A DNA stretch of 64,000 bases from Croceicoccus estronivorus. GTDB taxonomy: Bacteria > Pseudomonadota > Alphaproteobacteria > Sphingomonadales > Sphingomonadaceae. Numbering within the stretch: position 1 is the first letter of the stretch; each line of letters begins with the position of its first letter. Under the pieces are notes generated by a model. That model searched no databases and was not told the origin of the DNA. It saw only the letters and a program-made list of their open reading frames with translations. The position numbers and the translations under genes were made by a program. Below are positions 8,685 to 17,128 of this stretch, piece after piece. The stretch is taken from positions 1-64,000 of the forward strand of contig NZ_JRQQ01000004.1 of the NCBI RefSeq assembly GCF_001625325.1. The letters run 5' to 3'.

Positions 8685-8867
8685 ATGTATAAGGTCTATG
8701 GCTTCCCCGAGCGGGGGGCAAAGAGTGTGATGGAAACCGCTAATATCGAGATAGCCAAAGATATAGCCGAACTACTCAGAGCTAAAGGCATGACCGTTCG
8801 CATATATGCACAAGATCGTAAAAAGAATGGTGATGTCGTCGAGACGCTGATAGAAAGCGCGAGATGA
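8685..8867 (+). CDS. IS cargo small protein 1 (60 aa)
   Basis: A short cytoplasmic protein with a predicted beta-alpha-beta pattern: MYKVYGF, then a helix (ETANIEIAKDIAELLRAKG), then the strand TVRIYAQDR and a charged tail. I cannot place it in a family. Its stop overlaps the next start as ATGA (8864-8867), which supports a real, translationally coupled operon of three cargo genes. Confidence 0.6.
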   Translation: MYKVYGFPERGAKSVMETANIEIAKDIAELLRAKGMTVRIYAQDRKKNGDVVETLIESAR

Positions 8868-9007
8868 CCTCAGGTAAAACGCAAACCCAGCGCGAGAAGT
8901 TCGAGGCACTGGTCCGCGAACTCGAATGCGACGAGGACGAGGCCAAGTGGGATGAGCGACTAAAGAAGGTCACCAAGGGCAAGCCGGCCCCAGAGAAGTC
9001 GGAATGA
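8864..9007 (+). CDS. IS cargo small protein 2 (47 aa)
   Basis: A highly charged, helical 47-residue protein (EKFEALVRELECDEDEAKWDERLKKVTKGK) with no signal peptide. Acidic and basic blocks alternate, as in small antitoxins or adaptor peptides, but no family can be named. It is coupled by ATGA overlaps to both the gene before (8864-8867) and the gene after (9004-9007). That tight packing is the main evidence that it is translated. Confidence 0.55.
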   Translation: MTSGKTQTQREKFEALVRELECDEDEAKWDERLKKVTKGKPAPEKSE

Positions 9008-9282
9008 CCCCTCGCGATTGTATCGAGTTAATCGCAGCCAGTTCTATTCCGCTGGCGATAATCGCACTCTTCGTAAACCGTTGGCATTCGGGCAGGAACT
9101 TGGGTGTCCGAGCAATCCAAATGCTTTCTGTGGCTATGTTCATGCCCGCGATCATCGTTCTGGCCATGGAAAAAATCATCGACGGCGCTGCCGTCGCGGC
9201 GCTTATTGGCGGTGTAGTTGGCTATCTCTTCGCAAACATCTCAGAATATGACCGGACCAAATATCGTGACGGTTCAGGCTAA
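9004..9282 (+). CDS. IS cargo small membrane protein (92 aa)
   Basis: A short inner-membrane protein with three likely hydrophobic helices: residues about 8-24 (ELIAASSIPLAIIALFV), about 37-56 (AIQMLSVAMFMPAIIVLAME) and about 60-77 (GAAVAALIGGVVGYLFA), with a charged tail. Its start overlaps the previous stop (ATGA). The TAA stop ends at 9282, one base before the right inverted repeat, so the reading frame uses every base up to the element end. Topology resembles small holin-like or accessory membrane peptides. Function unknown. Confidence 0.65.
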   Translation: MTPRDCIELIAASSIPLAIIALFVNRWHSGRNLGVRAIQMLSVAMFMPAIIVLAMEKIIDGAAVAALIGGVVGYLFANISEYDRTKYRDGSG

Positions 9283-9304
9283 GTTTGCAAAATATATAAT
9301 CGCC
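9283..9304 (-). repeat. Right terminal inverted repeat of the IS element
   Basis: Exact inverted copy of 6407-6428, directly after the stop codon of the last cargo gene. Confidence 0.9.
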
Positions 9305-9312
9305 CAAAAAAG
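9305..9312 (+). repeat. Right 8-bp target-site duplication of the IS element
   Basis: CAAAAAAG, identical to 6399-6406. Removing one copy and the IS restores a short spacer between the SnoaL-like and AraC genes. Confidence 0.9.
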
Positions 9313-9317
9313 CGGTA

Positions 9318-10211
9318 TCAGTGGCGGACCAGTCGCCTGAAATCCGATGGGCTTTGCCCACAAGATCGTTTGAATGCGACCGAAAAACTGCTCGCCGTGG
9401 CGAACCCCAGCATATGGGCGATTTCCTTGATCGAATGCCCTTTTTCGGCGAGCAGCAGTTGCGCCCGGCCGATCCGTGTCCGTTGGACATGTTCGTGAAT
9501 GGTTTCGCCTGTCGATTGCCGGAAACAGCGCATGAGATGTCCGGGGCTGATGCCGCAGGCCTGGGCGAGTTCGGAAATGGTCGGGCTCTGCGCCAGCGAG
9601 CTTTCGATATATTCGGTCACCCGGCGTAATTGGGCGGCTGAAAGACCACCGGCTACAGGCCGCTGGTTTTCTATGGTCTGGCGAACGTGGCGGACGACAT
9701 CCACCATTGCCGTCTGGATCAGCAGATTGACCATGGTCTCGTGAGCAAAGCCGGGGGAGCGTAATTCCGCTGCGAGGCGCCGCATGATCTCGGACATTCC
9801 TGGCGTGCGAATGTCGCCACAGGCCAGCAGCCGTTCGTCCGACAGGCCGTCCTCGAACGGTGCCAATACCTTGAACATGCCGCGGTCGAGGCGGCAGGAC
9901 AACGTCTGCTGCACACCGCCGGGGCCCCAACCGATGATGGGAACGCCACCGGGTACGAACGTGATGTCGCCAAATCGGAAGGGACGGGTTTGGCGGTGAC
10001 GCCGGACGTAACATCCCGTCGACCCTTGGGGGCGTCCATTGAGGCTGAAGCTCAACACGTGATCGCGTCTCGCCTTGCCCGCCTGGCTCGGCGTGTCATG
10101 GCTGTACGTGCGGAGCTGCAGGTTGATGCCCGGTGCAGAATACATGGCATCGACGCGATAATCCCTGATCCGTCGTACGGGGCGACTTTCCAGAGAGACA
10201 GAACCGTTCAC
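9318..10211 (-). CDS. AraC-family transcriptional regulator
   Basis: A 297-residue activator/repressor. The N-terminal half has no clear ligand motif. The C-terminal ~100 residues carry the two AraC helix-turn-helix units: TISELAQACGISPGHLMRCF followed by HSIKEIAHMLGFATASSFSVAFKRSCGQSPSDFR, the latter with the classic GFxxxSxFxxxFKrxxGxSPxxFR signature. The gene is divergent from the receptor-P450 operon starting at 10460, with 248 bp between them, so it probably controls that operon in response to the substrate or a breakdown product. Its stop codon lies only six bases from the IS target duplication; the coding frame is intact. Confidence 0.88.
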   Translation of the reverse strand: MNGSVSLESRPVRRIRDYRVDAMYSAPGINLQLRTYSHDTPSQAGKARRDHVLSFSLNGRPQGSTGCYVRRHRQTRPFRFGDITFVPGGVPIIGWGPGGVQQTLSCRLDRGMFKVLAPFEDGLSDERLLACGDIRTPGMSEIMRRLAAELRSPGFAHETMVNLLIQTAMVDVVRHVRQTIENQRPVAGGLSAAQLRRVTEYIESSLAQSPTISELAQACGISPGHLMRCFRQSTGETIHEHVQRTRIGRAQLLLAEKGHSIKEIAHMLGFATASSFSVAFKRSCGQSPSDFRRLVRH

Positions 10212-10459
10212 CGATCACTTCTCCATTTTCGGGGCCTACCGTGCAGGCGCGCCCTCTCTGCTGCAGCCGCAGGATAACGGAACTGCCATGGGGATTCCAT
10301 AGACCGGAAGTCGCCGGGCCTTTGGAAAATGTTGGCATTTGAAACGATGCGAGTTTCTGAAAAGCCATAGTGCTTCCCGCCCGCTCCGGCCCTGCATAGC
10401 ATTCCGACTGAAAACGGCCACGCATCGGCAGATGGCCATGATTTTACCGGAGAGGACCA

Positions 10460-12733
10460 ATGATCCGCACGATACGCATAATCGCTGTCGTCAGTACCAT
10501 GCTGGCATCGGGTACGGCGCTTGCCCAGACATCGGACGATACCGCCGCGCAGGGAAACGGCAGCAATGGCGGAGGCATTGCGGAAATCGTCGTGACGGCG
10601 CAGAAGCGAGCGGAAAACCTCCAGAGTACGCCGCTTGCGATCTCGGCCCTGACGTCGGAAGCCTTGACTGCGAGCGGGATTACGAACCTGGCGGGTGTTG
10701 CCGCGGTCACGCCCAGTATCTATTCCGCGCCATATCCCAATTCTTCCAATACGCTCAGTTATTTCATCCGTGGGCAGGGCGCCGCCGACCCGATGCAGAT
10801 TACCCGTGATGGGGCAGTTGGCATTTACGTCGATGGTGTGTTTGTAAACCGTCCGCAGACATCGACGATCGATCTTGCCGATATCGAGCGGATAGAGGTG
10901 TTGCGCGGCCCGCAAGGCACGCTTTACGGCCGCAATACGACTGGCGGCGCAGTCAGCGTCATCAGCAGAAAACCGACCGGCGAGGCCGAGGTTCGCGGCA
11001 AGTTCACTTACGGCAATCGCGACCGTGTGCGGGGGCTCGTGAATGTCGATTTGCCGGCCATGGGTGATTTCGCGATCAAGCTGACCGGCCTGTTCAGCCG
11101 TGTCGACGGCTATGCGAAAAATCCCAATCGCGATTCCAACGATTTCCAGTTCGAAAGGCAGGTAGCAGGCCGTGTCGCGGCCCGCTGGACGCCAAGTGCG
11201 GATGTCACGGTCGATTATTCCTATGAGATCGGCAAGGTATCGAACACGCCGATCCTTTACGTCAATCCGGGGTTGGTCGGCGTCGTGCCCGGATATGACG
11301 GCGATGGGTATCGGGCTTATCAGCCTGTGAATCTCCCGCTCAGTACCACCAACTTCAACGATCACACCCTGAATGTGGAATGGGTCGCAAGCGACAGCCT
11401 GACATTGCGATCGATCAGCGGTTATCGCCGGGTGAAATTCATCGGTCATCAGGAGTTCGCCGGTGCCTACGGCTACGGGCTGACTGGTCTCGAAGACGTC
11501 CGTAGCCGACAATACAGCCAGGAATTCCAGGCCGTCGGCAGCATCGGTGACCGTATCGAGTACGTTGCGGGGCTATATTACTTCCGCGAACGCGCCTCCC
11601 ACTATCAGGAGGTCGGTATCGATTTTTCGGCGGACCTCATCATTCACAATTACCGCAATGTCCGGGCTCTTTCGATCTCCGAAGCCGCCTACGGCCAACT
11701 GACCTGGACTCCCCCTGTTCTCGGCGACCGCCTGAAATTGACTGTCGGTGGACGGTACACGCACGACAAGCGCAATTCCACGCGCGACTATCTCGATCAA
11801 TATATCACGACACCGGATGGGACGATTGTCATTCCCAAGGATCCGGGCACGAGCAACCGGCAGCGTTTCAGCCGGTTCAACCCTTCGTTTGTCGCCAGCA
11901 TGGCATTTTCCGACAACATCAATGGCTACGCCCGGGTGGCCACAGGCTACAAGGCGGGCGGGGCCAATGAAGGTTCACCGAATTTCGCCGTTACATTCGG
12001 GCCGGAAAAGGTGACCAGTTATGAAATCGGCCTGAAAACCGATTTGCTGGACCGGCGGCTGAGAGTGAATCTTGCCGGTTTCATCACCGATTATCGCGGG
12101 ATTCAGCTGGATCAGTCGCTCGATCCGCAGGACCCTTCCGTCACGGCGACCACCAATGCGGGCAAGGCGCGGATCAGCGGTATAGAGGCCGATGTGACGG
12201 CCAGACCGTTCAGGGACCTGACGCTGTCCGTATCCTATGCCTACCTGCATACGAAAATCAGCCGGGTGACGGCAGGGGCCGGGACCGTGTTCGATCCGGT
12301 GGTCAATCCTTCCTCGCCGTATCAGGTGGGGGACAATATCGCTTCGCTCTACGTTATTCCCTTTGCCCCGCAGCATGCGGTGACGTTGACTGGCGACTGG
12401 ACCTTCCTCCGCTTCGACAGCGGAAAGCTGACCGCTCACGCAGACTACCGGTGGAAGGATGATGCGTTTGCCACATCGGGCGCGGGCCCGGCCGTTCCCG
12501 GCCGGGAAAAGAATCTCATCCCGGCCTATGGCCTTCTGGATGCGCGTGTCACTCTGGAACGGGAATGGAATGGCCGCCCCTTCACATTCAGCCTGTGGGG
12601 CCGCAATATCACGGACAAGCGTCACGTGATCCAGGGCAACGGTATCGGTGGGATACTGACCGGATATGCGGATCAGGTGTTCGCCTATTCCGAACCGGCC
12701 ACCTACGGGGTGGAGATCGGTTTCGATTTCTGA
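10460..12733 (+). CDS. TonB-dependent outer-membrane receptor 2
   Basis: A 757-residue receptor leading the catabolic operon. The signal peptide ends near ALAQ. The plug begins with EIVVTAQKRAENLQSTPLAI and includes RGQGAADP and LRGPQGTLYGRNTTGGAVSV. The barrel ends in YGVEIGFDF with a terminal Phe. A GGAGAGG ribosome site precedes the ATG. The P450 start lies 11 bases past its stop, so the two are co-transcribed. It presumably imports the compound that the following oxidative enzymes attack; the substrate is not evident. It is related to, but clearly different from, the receptor at 3256. Confidence 0.88.
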   Translation: MIRTIRIIAVVSTMLASGTALAQTSDDTAAQGNGSNGGGIAEIVVTAQKRAENLQSTPLAISALTSEALTASGITNLAGVAAVTPSIYSAPYPNSSNTLSYFIRGQGAADPMQITRDGAVGIYVDGVFVNRPQTSTIDLADIERIEVLRGPQGTLYGRNTTGGAVSVISRKPTGEAEVRGKFTYGNRDRVRGLVNVDLPAMGDFAIKLTGLFSRVDGYAKNPNRDSNDFQFERQVAGRVAARWTPSADVTVDYSYEIGKVSNTPILYVNPGLVGVVPGYDGDGYRAYQPVNLPLSTTNFNDHTLNVEWVASDSLTLRSISGYRRVKFIGHQEFAGAYGYGLTGLEDVRSRQYSQEFQAVGSIGDRIEYVAGLYYFRERASHYQEVGIDFSADLIIHNYRNVRALSISEAAYGQLTWTPPVLGDRLKLTVGGRYTHDKRNSTRDYLDQYITTPDGTIVIPKDPGTSNRQRFSRFNPSFVASMAFSDNINGYARVATGYKAGGANEGSPNFAVTFGPEKVTSYEIGLKTDLLDRRLRVNLAGFITDYRGIQLDQSLDPQDPSVTATTNAGKARISGIEADVTARPFRDLTLSVSYAYLHTKISRVTAGAGTVFDPVVNPSSPYQVGDNIASLYVIPFAPQHAVTLTGDWTFLRFDSGKLTAHADYRWKDDAFATSGAGPAVPGREKNLIPAYGLLDARVTLEREWNGRPFTFSLWGRNITDKRHVIQGNGIGGILTGYADQVFAYSEPATYGVEIGFDF

Positions 12734-12744
12734 GGGCGCAATTC

Positions 12745-13983
12745 ATGTCGACCGGGACTCTTCAATTTCAATACGATCCATTCTCGCTGGAAGCGATGAC
12801 GGACCCGCAGCCGCTCTACCGGAGGTTGCGGCAGGATTTTCCTGTCTATCCCCTGCCGCAGTATCGGGCCTGGGCGTTGTCCCGTTTTCAGGATGTGTGG
12901 GACGCGTTTCTGGATCGTGATCGCTTCACCGAAGCCGAAGGGCAGGTCTTTCCGCGTGAATTGCTGGAAGCGCCAGCATCGGAGACTGTGCCTGAACCGC
13001 ACCTGGAGCCGTTGGACATCTTCAACAATCTCGATCCGCCGGTGCATGGCCATGTCCGGCGTGCGATGGGGGTCTCCCTTCTTCCGGGCGCGGTTGCGAA
13101 ATTTGAGCCAATGCTGCGCTCCATCGTGCGGGAACGGCTGGATGTTCTGGCCGACACGGGTCGGATGGATGTCAATCACGATCTGGCCAGCCATGTGTCG
13201 GCTGGTGCCGCGTGCCATGTTGTCGGGTTGCCGCTGTCCGAAATTCCGGATGCGATATCGCTGGTCAACCGCTCCATGGTGCGTGCTCCGGGCCAATCCG
13301 GCATCACAGAGGATGGCTGGGCGGCAATTACGGAGATTACCGCGCGTCTGAAGGCATTGGTCGCTCGTCGCCGCGCCGGGACGGTGCCAGGCGATCCCCG
13401 CATGATCGACGGCCTGATTGCGGCGGAAGTATCAGGGCGGGGGCCTTTGACCGATGACGAGATCGCGCACCAACTCGTCAGCATCCTGATCGGCGGCACG
13501 GAGTCTCTGCCGAAAGTGGTCAGCGGGGGATTGCGCGAACTGTGGCACAGACCGGATCAAAGAGCGGCGGTGGCAAAAGATCCAGCCGCCAATGCGGCCT
13601 CGACGTTTGAAGAGATGGTCCGCATGTTCGCGCCAGCGCAATGGTTCGGCCGGACTCTGAAAGCCGATGCGGAAATTGCGGGCACCGCAATGCGTGCGGG
13701 AGAACGGGTGCTGTTGCTGACGGCATCGGCCAATCGGGACGAGCGGGAATTCGACGATCCCGACACGTTCCGCTGGGATCGTCCGACGCGGCGTGTCGTG
13801 GCATTCGGCATGGGGCCGCATTTCTGCATCGGTATCCACATTGCGCGTCTGGAAGGACGCCTGATCGTCGAAGAACTGCTGCGCCGCTTCCCCGATTACG
13901 AAATCGACGACACAACTGCGGAGCGTGCCGTTTCGGAATTCCAGATCGGCTGGGTCCGACTGCCAATAATTGTCCGCCAATAG
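12745..13983 (+). CDS. Cytochrome P450
   Basis: A 412-residue soluble bacterial class-I P450 that hydroxylates an organic substrate using electrons from a ferredoxin and reductase, neither of which is encoded in this operon. The heme-binding loop FGMGPHFCIG is present with the thiolate Cys at residue 361. The ExxR pair is in EEMVRMF, and the I-helix reads ILIGGTES (oxygen-activating Thr). I start it at 12745; an upstream in-frame ATG at 12565 would lie inside the receptor gene. Second in a tightly packed operon with the receptor and a lactonase-like gene, which suggests hydroxylation of the imported substrate as an early step. Confidence 0.92.
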   Translation: MSTGTLQFQYDPFSLEAMTDPQPLYRRLRQDFPVYPLPQYRAWALSRFQDVWDAFLDRDRFTEAEGQVFPRELLEAPASETVPEPHLEPLDIFNNLDPPVHGHVRRAMGVSLLPGAVAKFEPMLRSIVRERLDVLADTGRMDVNHDLASHVSAGAACHVVGLPLSEIPDAISLVNRSMVRAPGQSGITEDGWAAITEITARLKALVARRRAGTVPGDPRMIDGLIAAEVSGRGPLTDDEIAHQLVSILIGGTESLPKVVSGGLRELWHRPDQRAAVAKDPAANAASTFEEMVRMFAPAQWFGRTLKADAEIAGTAMRAGERVLLLTASANRDEREFDDPDTFRWDRPTRRVVAFGMGPHFCIGIHIARLEGRLIVEELLRRFPDYEIDDTTAERAVSEFQIGWVRLPIIVRQ

Positions 13984-13996
13984 GGAAAGGTGCCTG

Positions 13997-14860
13997 ATGC
14001 ATACATTTACCGCCAAGCCTGACATCGTTGCCACGGGCTTTGCCTTTGCAGAGAATCCCCGCTGGCACGATGGACGGCTGTTCTTCGCAGATATTCATGG
14101 CGGCCGGGTATGCGCCATGGCGCCTGACGGGAAAGTGGAGACGATCGTTTCCCCTCCCGATGCGCCCTCGGGCATTGGCTTCATGCCTGACGGGAGCCTG
14201 CTGGTCGTCGCGGTACATGAACTGAAAGTGATGCGTTGGAAAGATGGCGTGCTGTCGCAGCATGCAGACCTGTCCCATCTCGCGAGAGTCGGCCTTAACG
14301 ATATGCTGGTCGATCCCGCAGGCCGCGCATATGCGGTTCAGTACGGTTTCGATTGGCGCGCGGGTGAGGCCGCAGTCGCGGCAGCCCTGCTGGCGGTCGA
14401 ACCGGATGGCAGTGTCCATATCGCTGCCGAAGGGTTGGAGACAGGCAACGGCATGGCCTTGACGCCGGATGGCCGCACATTCGTGATCGCGGAAAGCGGT
14501 GCGTGCCGGTTGAGTGCGTTCGATCGCGCCGAGGACGGCCGCCTGTCCAATCGCAGGGTGTTCGCGCAGCTTCCCGATGGCCATTATCCCGACGGGATCT
14601 GCCTCGATAGCGAAGGTGGTGCATGGGTGTCGTGCTGCTGGGGGCCAGGCGTCGTCAGGGTGGAAGATGGCGGTCGGATCACGCATTTCGTGCCGATCGA
14701 AGGAGGACGGAATCCTTTCGCCTGCGTTTTTGGCGGGCCTGACCGCCGAACGCTCTATATTTGCACCGCAGAAGAGGAGGAACCAGGTGAGGCGCGGGCG
14801 CGGCTGTCATCGCGGATCGAAGCGATTGACGTGGGCTTCGCGGGTGCGGGCCTGCCATGA
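13997..14860 (+). CDS. SMP-30/gluconolactonase-family hydrolase
   Basis: A 287-residue six-bladed beta-propeller enzyme that typically opens lactone rings with a divalent metal. Family motifs include ENPRWHDGRLFFADIHGG (metal-ligand Glu near the start), the NGMALTPDGRTFVIAES block (Asn ligand) and HYPDGICLDSEGGAWVS (Asp ligand). The start at 13997 has GGGAAAGG upstream; an in-frame ATG 27 bases earlier lies inside the P450 gene. Its stop overlaps the next start as ATGA. In this pathway it may hydrolyse a lactone made by oxidation of a cyclic intermediate, which is inference. Confidence 0.85.
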   Translation: MHTFTAKPDIVATGFAFAENPRWHDGRLFFADIHGGRVCAMAPDGKVETIVSPPDAPSGIGFMPDGSLLVVAVHELKVMRWKDGVLSQHADLSHLARVGLNDMLVDPAGRAYAVQYGFDWRAGEAAVAAALLAVEPDGSVHIAAEGLETGNGMALTPDGRTFVIAESGACRLSAFDRAEDGRLSNRRVFAQLPDGHYPDGICLDSEGGAWVSCCWGPGVVRVEDGGRITHFVPIEGGRNPFACVFGGPDRRTLYICTAEEEEPGEARARLSSRIEAIDVGFAGAGLP

Positions 14861-16278
14861 ACATGCCGAATGATCTGCGCACTGCGCTTGCTGATGCTGT
14901 CGGGGCGGAACAAGTGTTCGAAGGCGAGGCTATCGACCTTCGCTATCACAGCGATCTTCGCGGCCAGCCCCTGCCGCGCCCTGCGTTCGTTGTCCGGCCG
15001 GGAAGTACCGGGGAAGTTGCCGCAGTCCTGAAAGCGGCGGCACGCTTCCACACCCCTGTCACAACCCAGGGCGGCCGCACAGGTGTCGTGGGCGGGGCCG
15101 ACGCAGGTGCGGATGCGATAGTTCTGTCATTGGAACGAATGAACCGCATCCTCGAGATAGATCCTGCGAGCATGACGATGACAGTCGAGGCCGGTTGCGT
15201 TCTTCAGGCGGCGCACGAGGCAGCCGAAGCTGAAGGAATGATCCTGCCACTCGATCTGGGCGCCCGCGGCACTGCCACGGTGGGTGGCAATATCTCGACC
15301 AACGCGGGCGGTGTCCGTGTCCTGCGCTGGGGCATGATGCGTGACATGGTGCTGGGTGTGGAAGCGGTGCTGGCCGATGGCACTGTGTTGCCCGGTCTGC
15401 GCAAGACGATCAAGGATAACGCCGGGTACGATTGGAAGCACTTGCTGATCGGCAGTGAAGGCACGCTGGGTGTGGTTACGAAGGCCGTCTTGCGGCTCCG
15501 CCCGGCCCCGCGCAGCACGTCTACAGCCTTGCTATCCCTGGCCCATTTCGACGATGCGGTGCGTCTGTTGAGACGGCTGGAAGGCGACATGGGTGGGACC
15601 CTTTCGACTTTCGAATTGATGTGGGACGATTTCTATGAACTGATTACGACAGCGAATGCGGATAAACGCCCCGCCCCGCTGCCGGTCGGCTCGTCGCTTT
15701 ATGCTCTCGTTGAAGTTCTCGGGGCCGATCCTGATAACGATCCGGTGAGATTCGAGCAGGTATTGGCTTCCGTCATTGCCGATGGTCTGGCAACCGACGC
15801 CGTAATCGCGCAATCCGGTGCGGACCGTGAGCGGTTGTGGGCCGTTCGCGAGGACTTGAACGAGGCATTTGCCAATCTGTGGCCGCTTTTCGCCTTCGAT
15901 GTCAGCGTTGCAGTGTCCGACATGGCGGCCTTCGTCGCCGATGCGAAAGCCAGCGTCTTGTCCCGTTTTCCCGACGCGAGGCTGATTACGTATGGGCACA
16001 TCGGGGACGGAAATCTCCACCTGATGGTCGGCACCGGGCATGCCGATCATGATACCCATCATGCAGTCGATGTCGCCGTGTTCGAGGCCGTTCAGCGGTT
16101 CGGCGGGTCGATCTCCGCTGAACATGGCATTGGATCGGCCAAGCGCAATTACATCGGCTATTCGCGTGCGCCTTCGGAACTGGCGCTGATGAAGGCGATC
16201 AAATCCGCGATCGATCCCGACAATATCCTCAACCCGGGAAAGATTTTCCCTGACCAACCGGAAAAACCCCATGGCTGA
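14857..16278 (+). CDS. FAD-linked oxidase, GlcD/D-2-hydroxyacid dehydrogenase type
   Basis: A 473-residue flavoprotein that oxidises a 2-hydroxyacid to a 2-oxoacid. The N-terminal FAD-binding domain (residues about 35-215) shows VTTQGGRTGVVGGA and GNISTNAGGVRVLRWG. The C-terminal FAD-oxidase domain carries the conserved HIGDGNLHLM and EHGIGSAKRNYI. Length matches D-lactate, glycolate-D-subunit and D-2-hydroxyglutarate dehydrogenases. The ATGA overlap with the SMP-30 gene and the 8-base overlap with the next gene mark translational coupling. A hydroxyacid released by the lactonase would be a logical substrate. Confidence 0.87.
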   Translation: MNMPNDLRTALADAVGAEQVFEGEAIDLRYHSDLRGQPLPRPAFVVRPGSTGEVAAVLKAAARFHTPVTTQGGRTGVVGGADAGADAIVLSLERMNRILEIDPASMTMTVEAGCVLQAAHEAAEAEGMILPLDLGARGTATVGGNISTNAGGVRVLRWGMMRDMVLGVEAVLADGTVLPGLRKTIKDNAGYDWKHLLIGSEGTLGVVTKAVLRLRPAPRSTSTALLSLAHFDDAVRLLRRLEGDMGGTLSTFELMWDDFYELITTANADKRPAPLPVGSSLYALVEVLGADPDNDPVRFEQVLASVIADGLATDAVIAQSGADRERLWAVREDLNEAFANLWPLFAFDVSVAVSDMAAFVADAKASVLSRFPDARLITYGHIGDGNLHLMVGTGHADHDTHHAVDVAVFEAVQRFGGSISAEHGIGSAKRNYIGYSRAPSELALMKAIKSAIDPDNILNPGKIFPDQPEKPHG

Positions 16279-17128
16279 AATCGAACCGTTACGCCGATCC
16301 ATGCTCTATCTTTCCGGTGCCTATCCGGACATGCTGGGCGTCTATCCCAAATTCCCTGCGGACATGTTCTGCTTCGATCTGGAAGACGGTACGCCACCGG
16401 CGGACAAGATCGTCGCTCGGCAACGCATTGCTGATGCGCTGAACGATCCGGACCCTGCAGGCCGCGAACGCCTGCTGAGAGTGAACGGCTTCGACACCCC
16501 CTGGGGTTACGACGACCTCGTGACCGCAGCGGGCATGCCGCTCGATGGAGTGTTGTTGCCCAAGGTCGAAGGAGCGGGGGCAGTGCGGCAGGCGATTGCT
16601 GTTCTTGACGCGGCAGGTGCGCCAGCTTCCCTGAATGTCTGGTGCCTTGTCGAAACGCCGATGGGAGTGTTGCGGGCGGAAGAGATCGCCACCTCCAGCG
16701 AGCGTGTGGCAGGGCTGGTGATCGGTGGTACCGATCTGGCGGAAACGACACACACCCGGCAGACGGCGGGGCGGCTGCCGCAGCTTGCCGCACTCAGCCA
16801 TTGTGTGCTGGTCGCCCGGGCCTATGGCCTGGCGATTATCGATGCCGTCCATCCCAACTATAAAAACGACGACGGTTTTGCAGAGAGTTGCGCCCTTGGG
16901 GTGGAATTCGGGTTTGACGGCAAATCGATTGCACTGCCTGCCACGATTGCCGCCGCCAATGCCGCTTTCGGGCCAAGCGAAGATGAAATCGCCCATGCGC
17001 GGGAGCAGGTTGCTGCTTCGGATGGCGTGGGCGATGGCTATGCCAGTTTACATCTGGCCCACGCCCGGCGGCTGCTCGCGCGCGCTGAACAGGTCGCGGA
17101 ACAGGATGCGCGGAGGGGAGCGCTGTGA
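16271..17128 (+). CDS. HpcH/HpaI-CitE-family aldolase/lyase
   Basis: A 285-residue TIM-barrel Mg-dependent lyase that cleaves or forms C-C bonds of oxoacids or acyl-CoA esters. Signatures are FDLEDGTPPADK (metal/substrate acidic motif), PKVEGAGAV, LVETPMGVLRAEEIA (metal Glu) and GGTDLAETTHTR. The C-terminal segment AVHPNYKNDDGFAESCALGVEFGFDGKS resembles the CitE/malyl-CoA lyase group. The start overlaps the oxidase stop (ATGGCTGA), and the end overlaps the next gene as GTGA. It may perform the carbon-chain cleavage step of the pathway. Confidence 0.83.
   Translation: MAEIEPLRRSMLYLSGAYPDMLGVYPKFPADMFCFDLEDGTPPADKIVARQRIADALNDPDPAGRERLLRVNGFDTPWGYDDLVTAAGMPLDGVLLPKVEGAGAVRQAIAVLDAAGAPASLNVWCLVETPMGVLRAEEIATSSERVAGLVIGGTDLAETTHTRQTAGRLPQLAALSHCVLVARAYGLAIIDAVHPNYKNDDGFAESCALGVEFGFDGKSIALPATIAAANAAFGPSEDEIAHAREQVAASDGVGDGYASLHLAHARRLLARAEQVAEQDARRGAL

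Larger units (their letters stand above)
6407..9304 (+). mobile_element. Complete IS1595-family insertion element with cargo genes (2,898 bp)
   Basis: The element is bounded by perfect 22-bp terminal inverted repeats (6407-6428 and 9283-9304; outer bases GGCGATTATATATTTTGC) and by an exact 8-bp target duplication. It carries an IS1595-type transposase, a terminator, a tRNA-like segment, one minus-strand gene and three overlapping plus-strand genes. It sits between the 3' ends of the SnoaL-like gene and the AraC gene, so neither is broken. Perfect ends and an exact duplication imply a recent insertion. Most IS1595 elements carry only the transposase, but cargo-bearing members of the family are known. 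Confidence 0.92.

Noticed and set aside
10208-11512. A 434-residue minus-strand frame opposite TonB receptor 2
   Set aside because: Antisense shadow of a clear receptor gene; composition is typical of reverse-frame reading and no motif is present.
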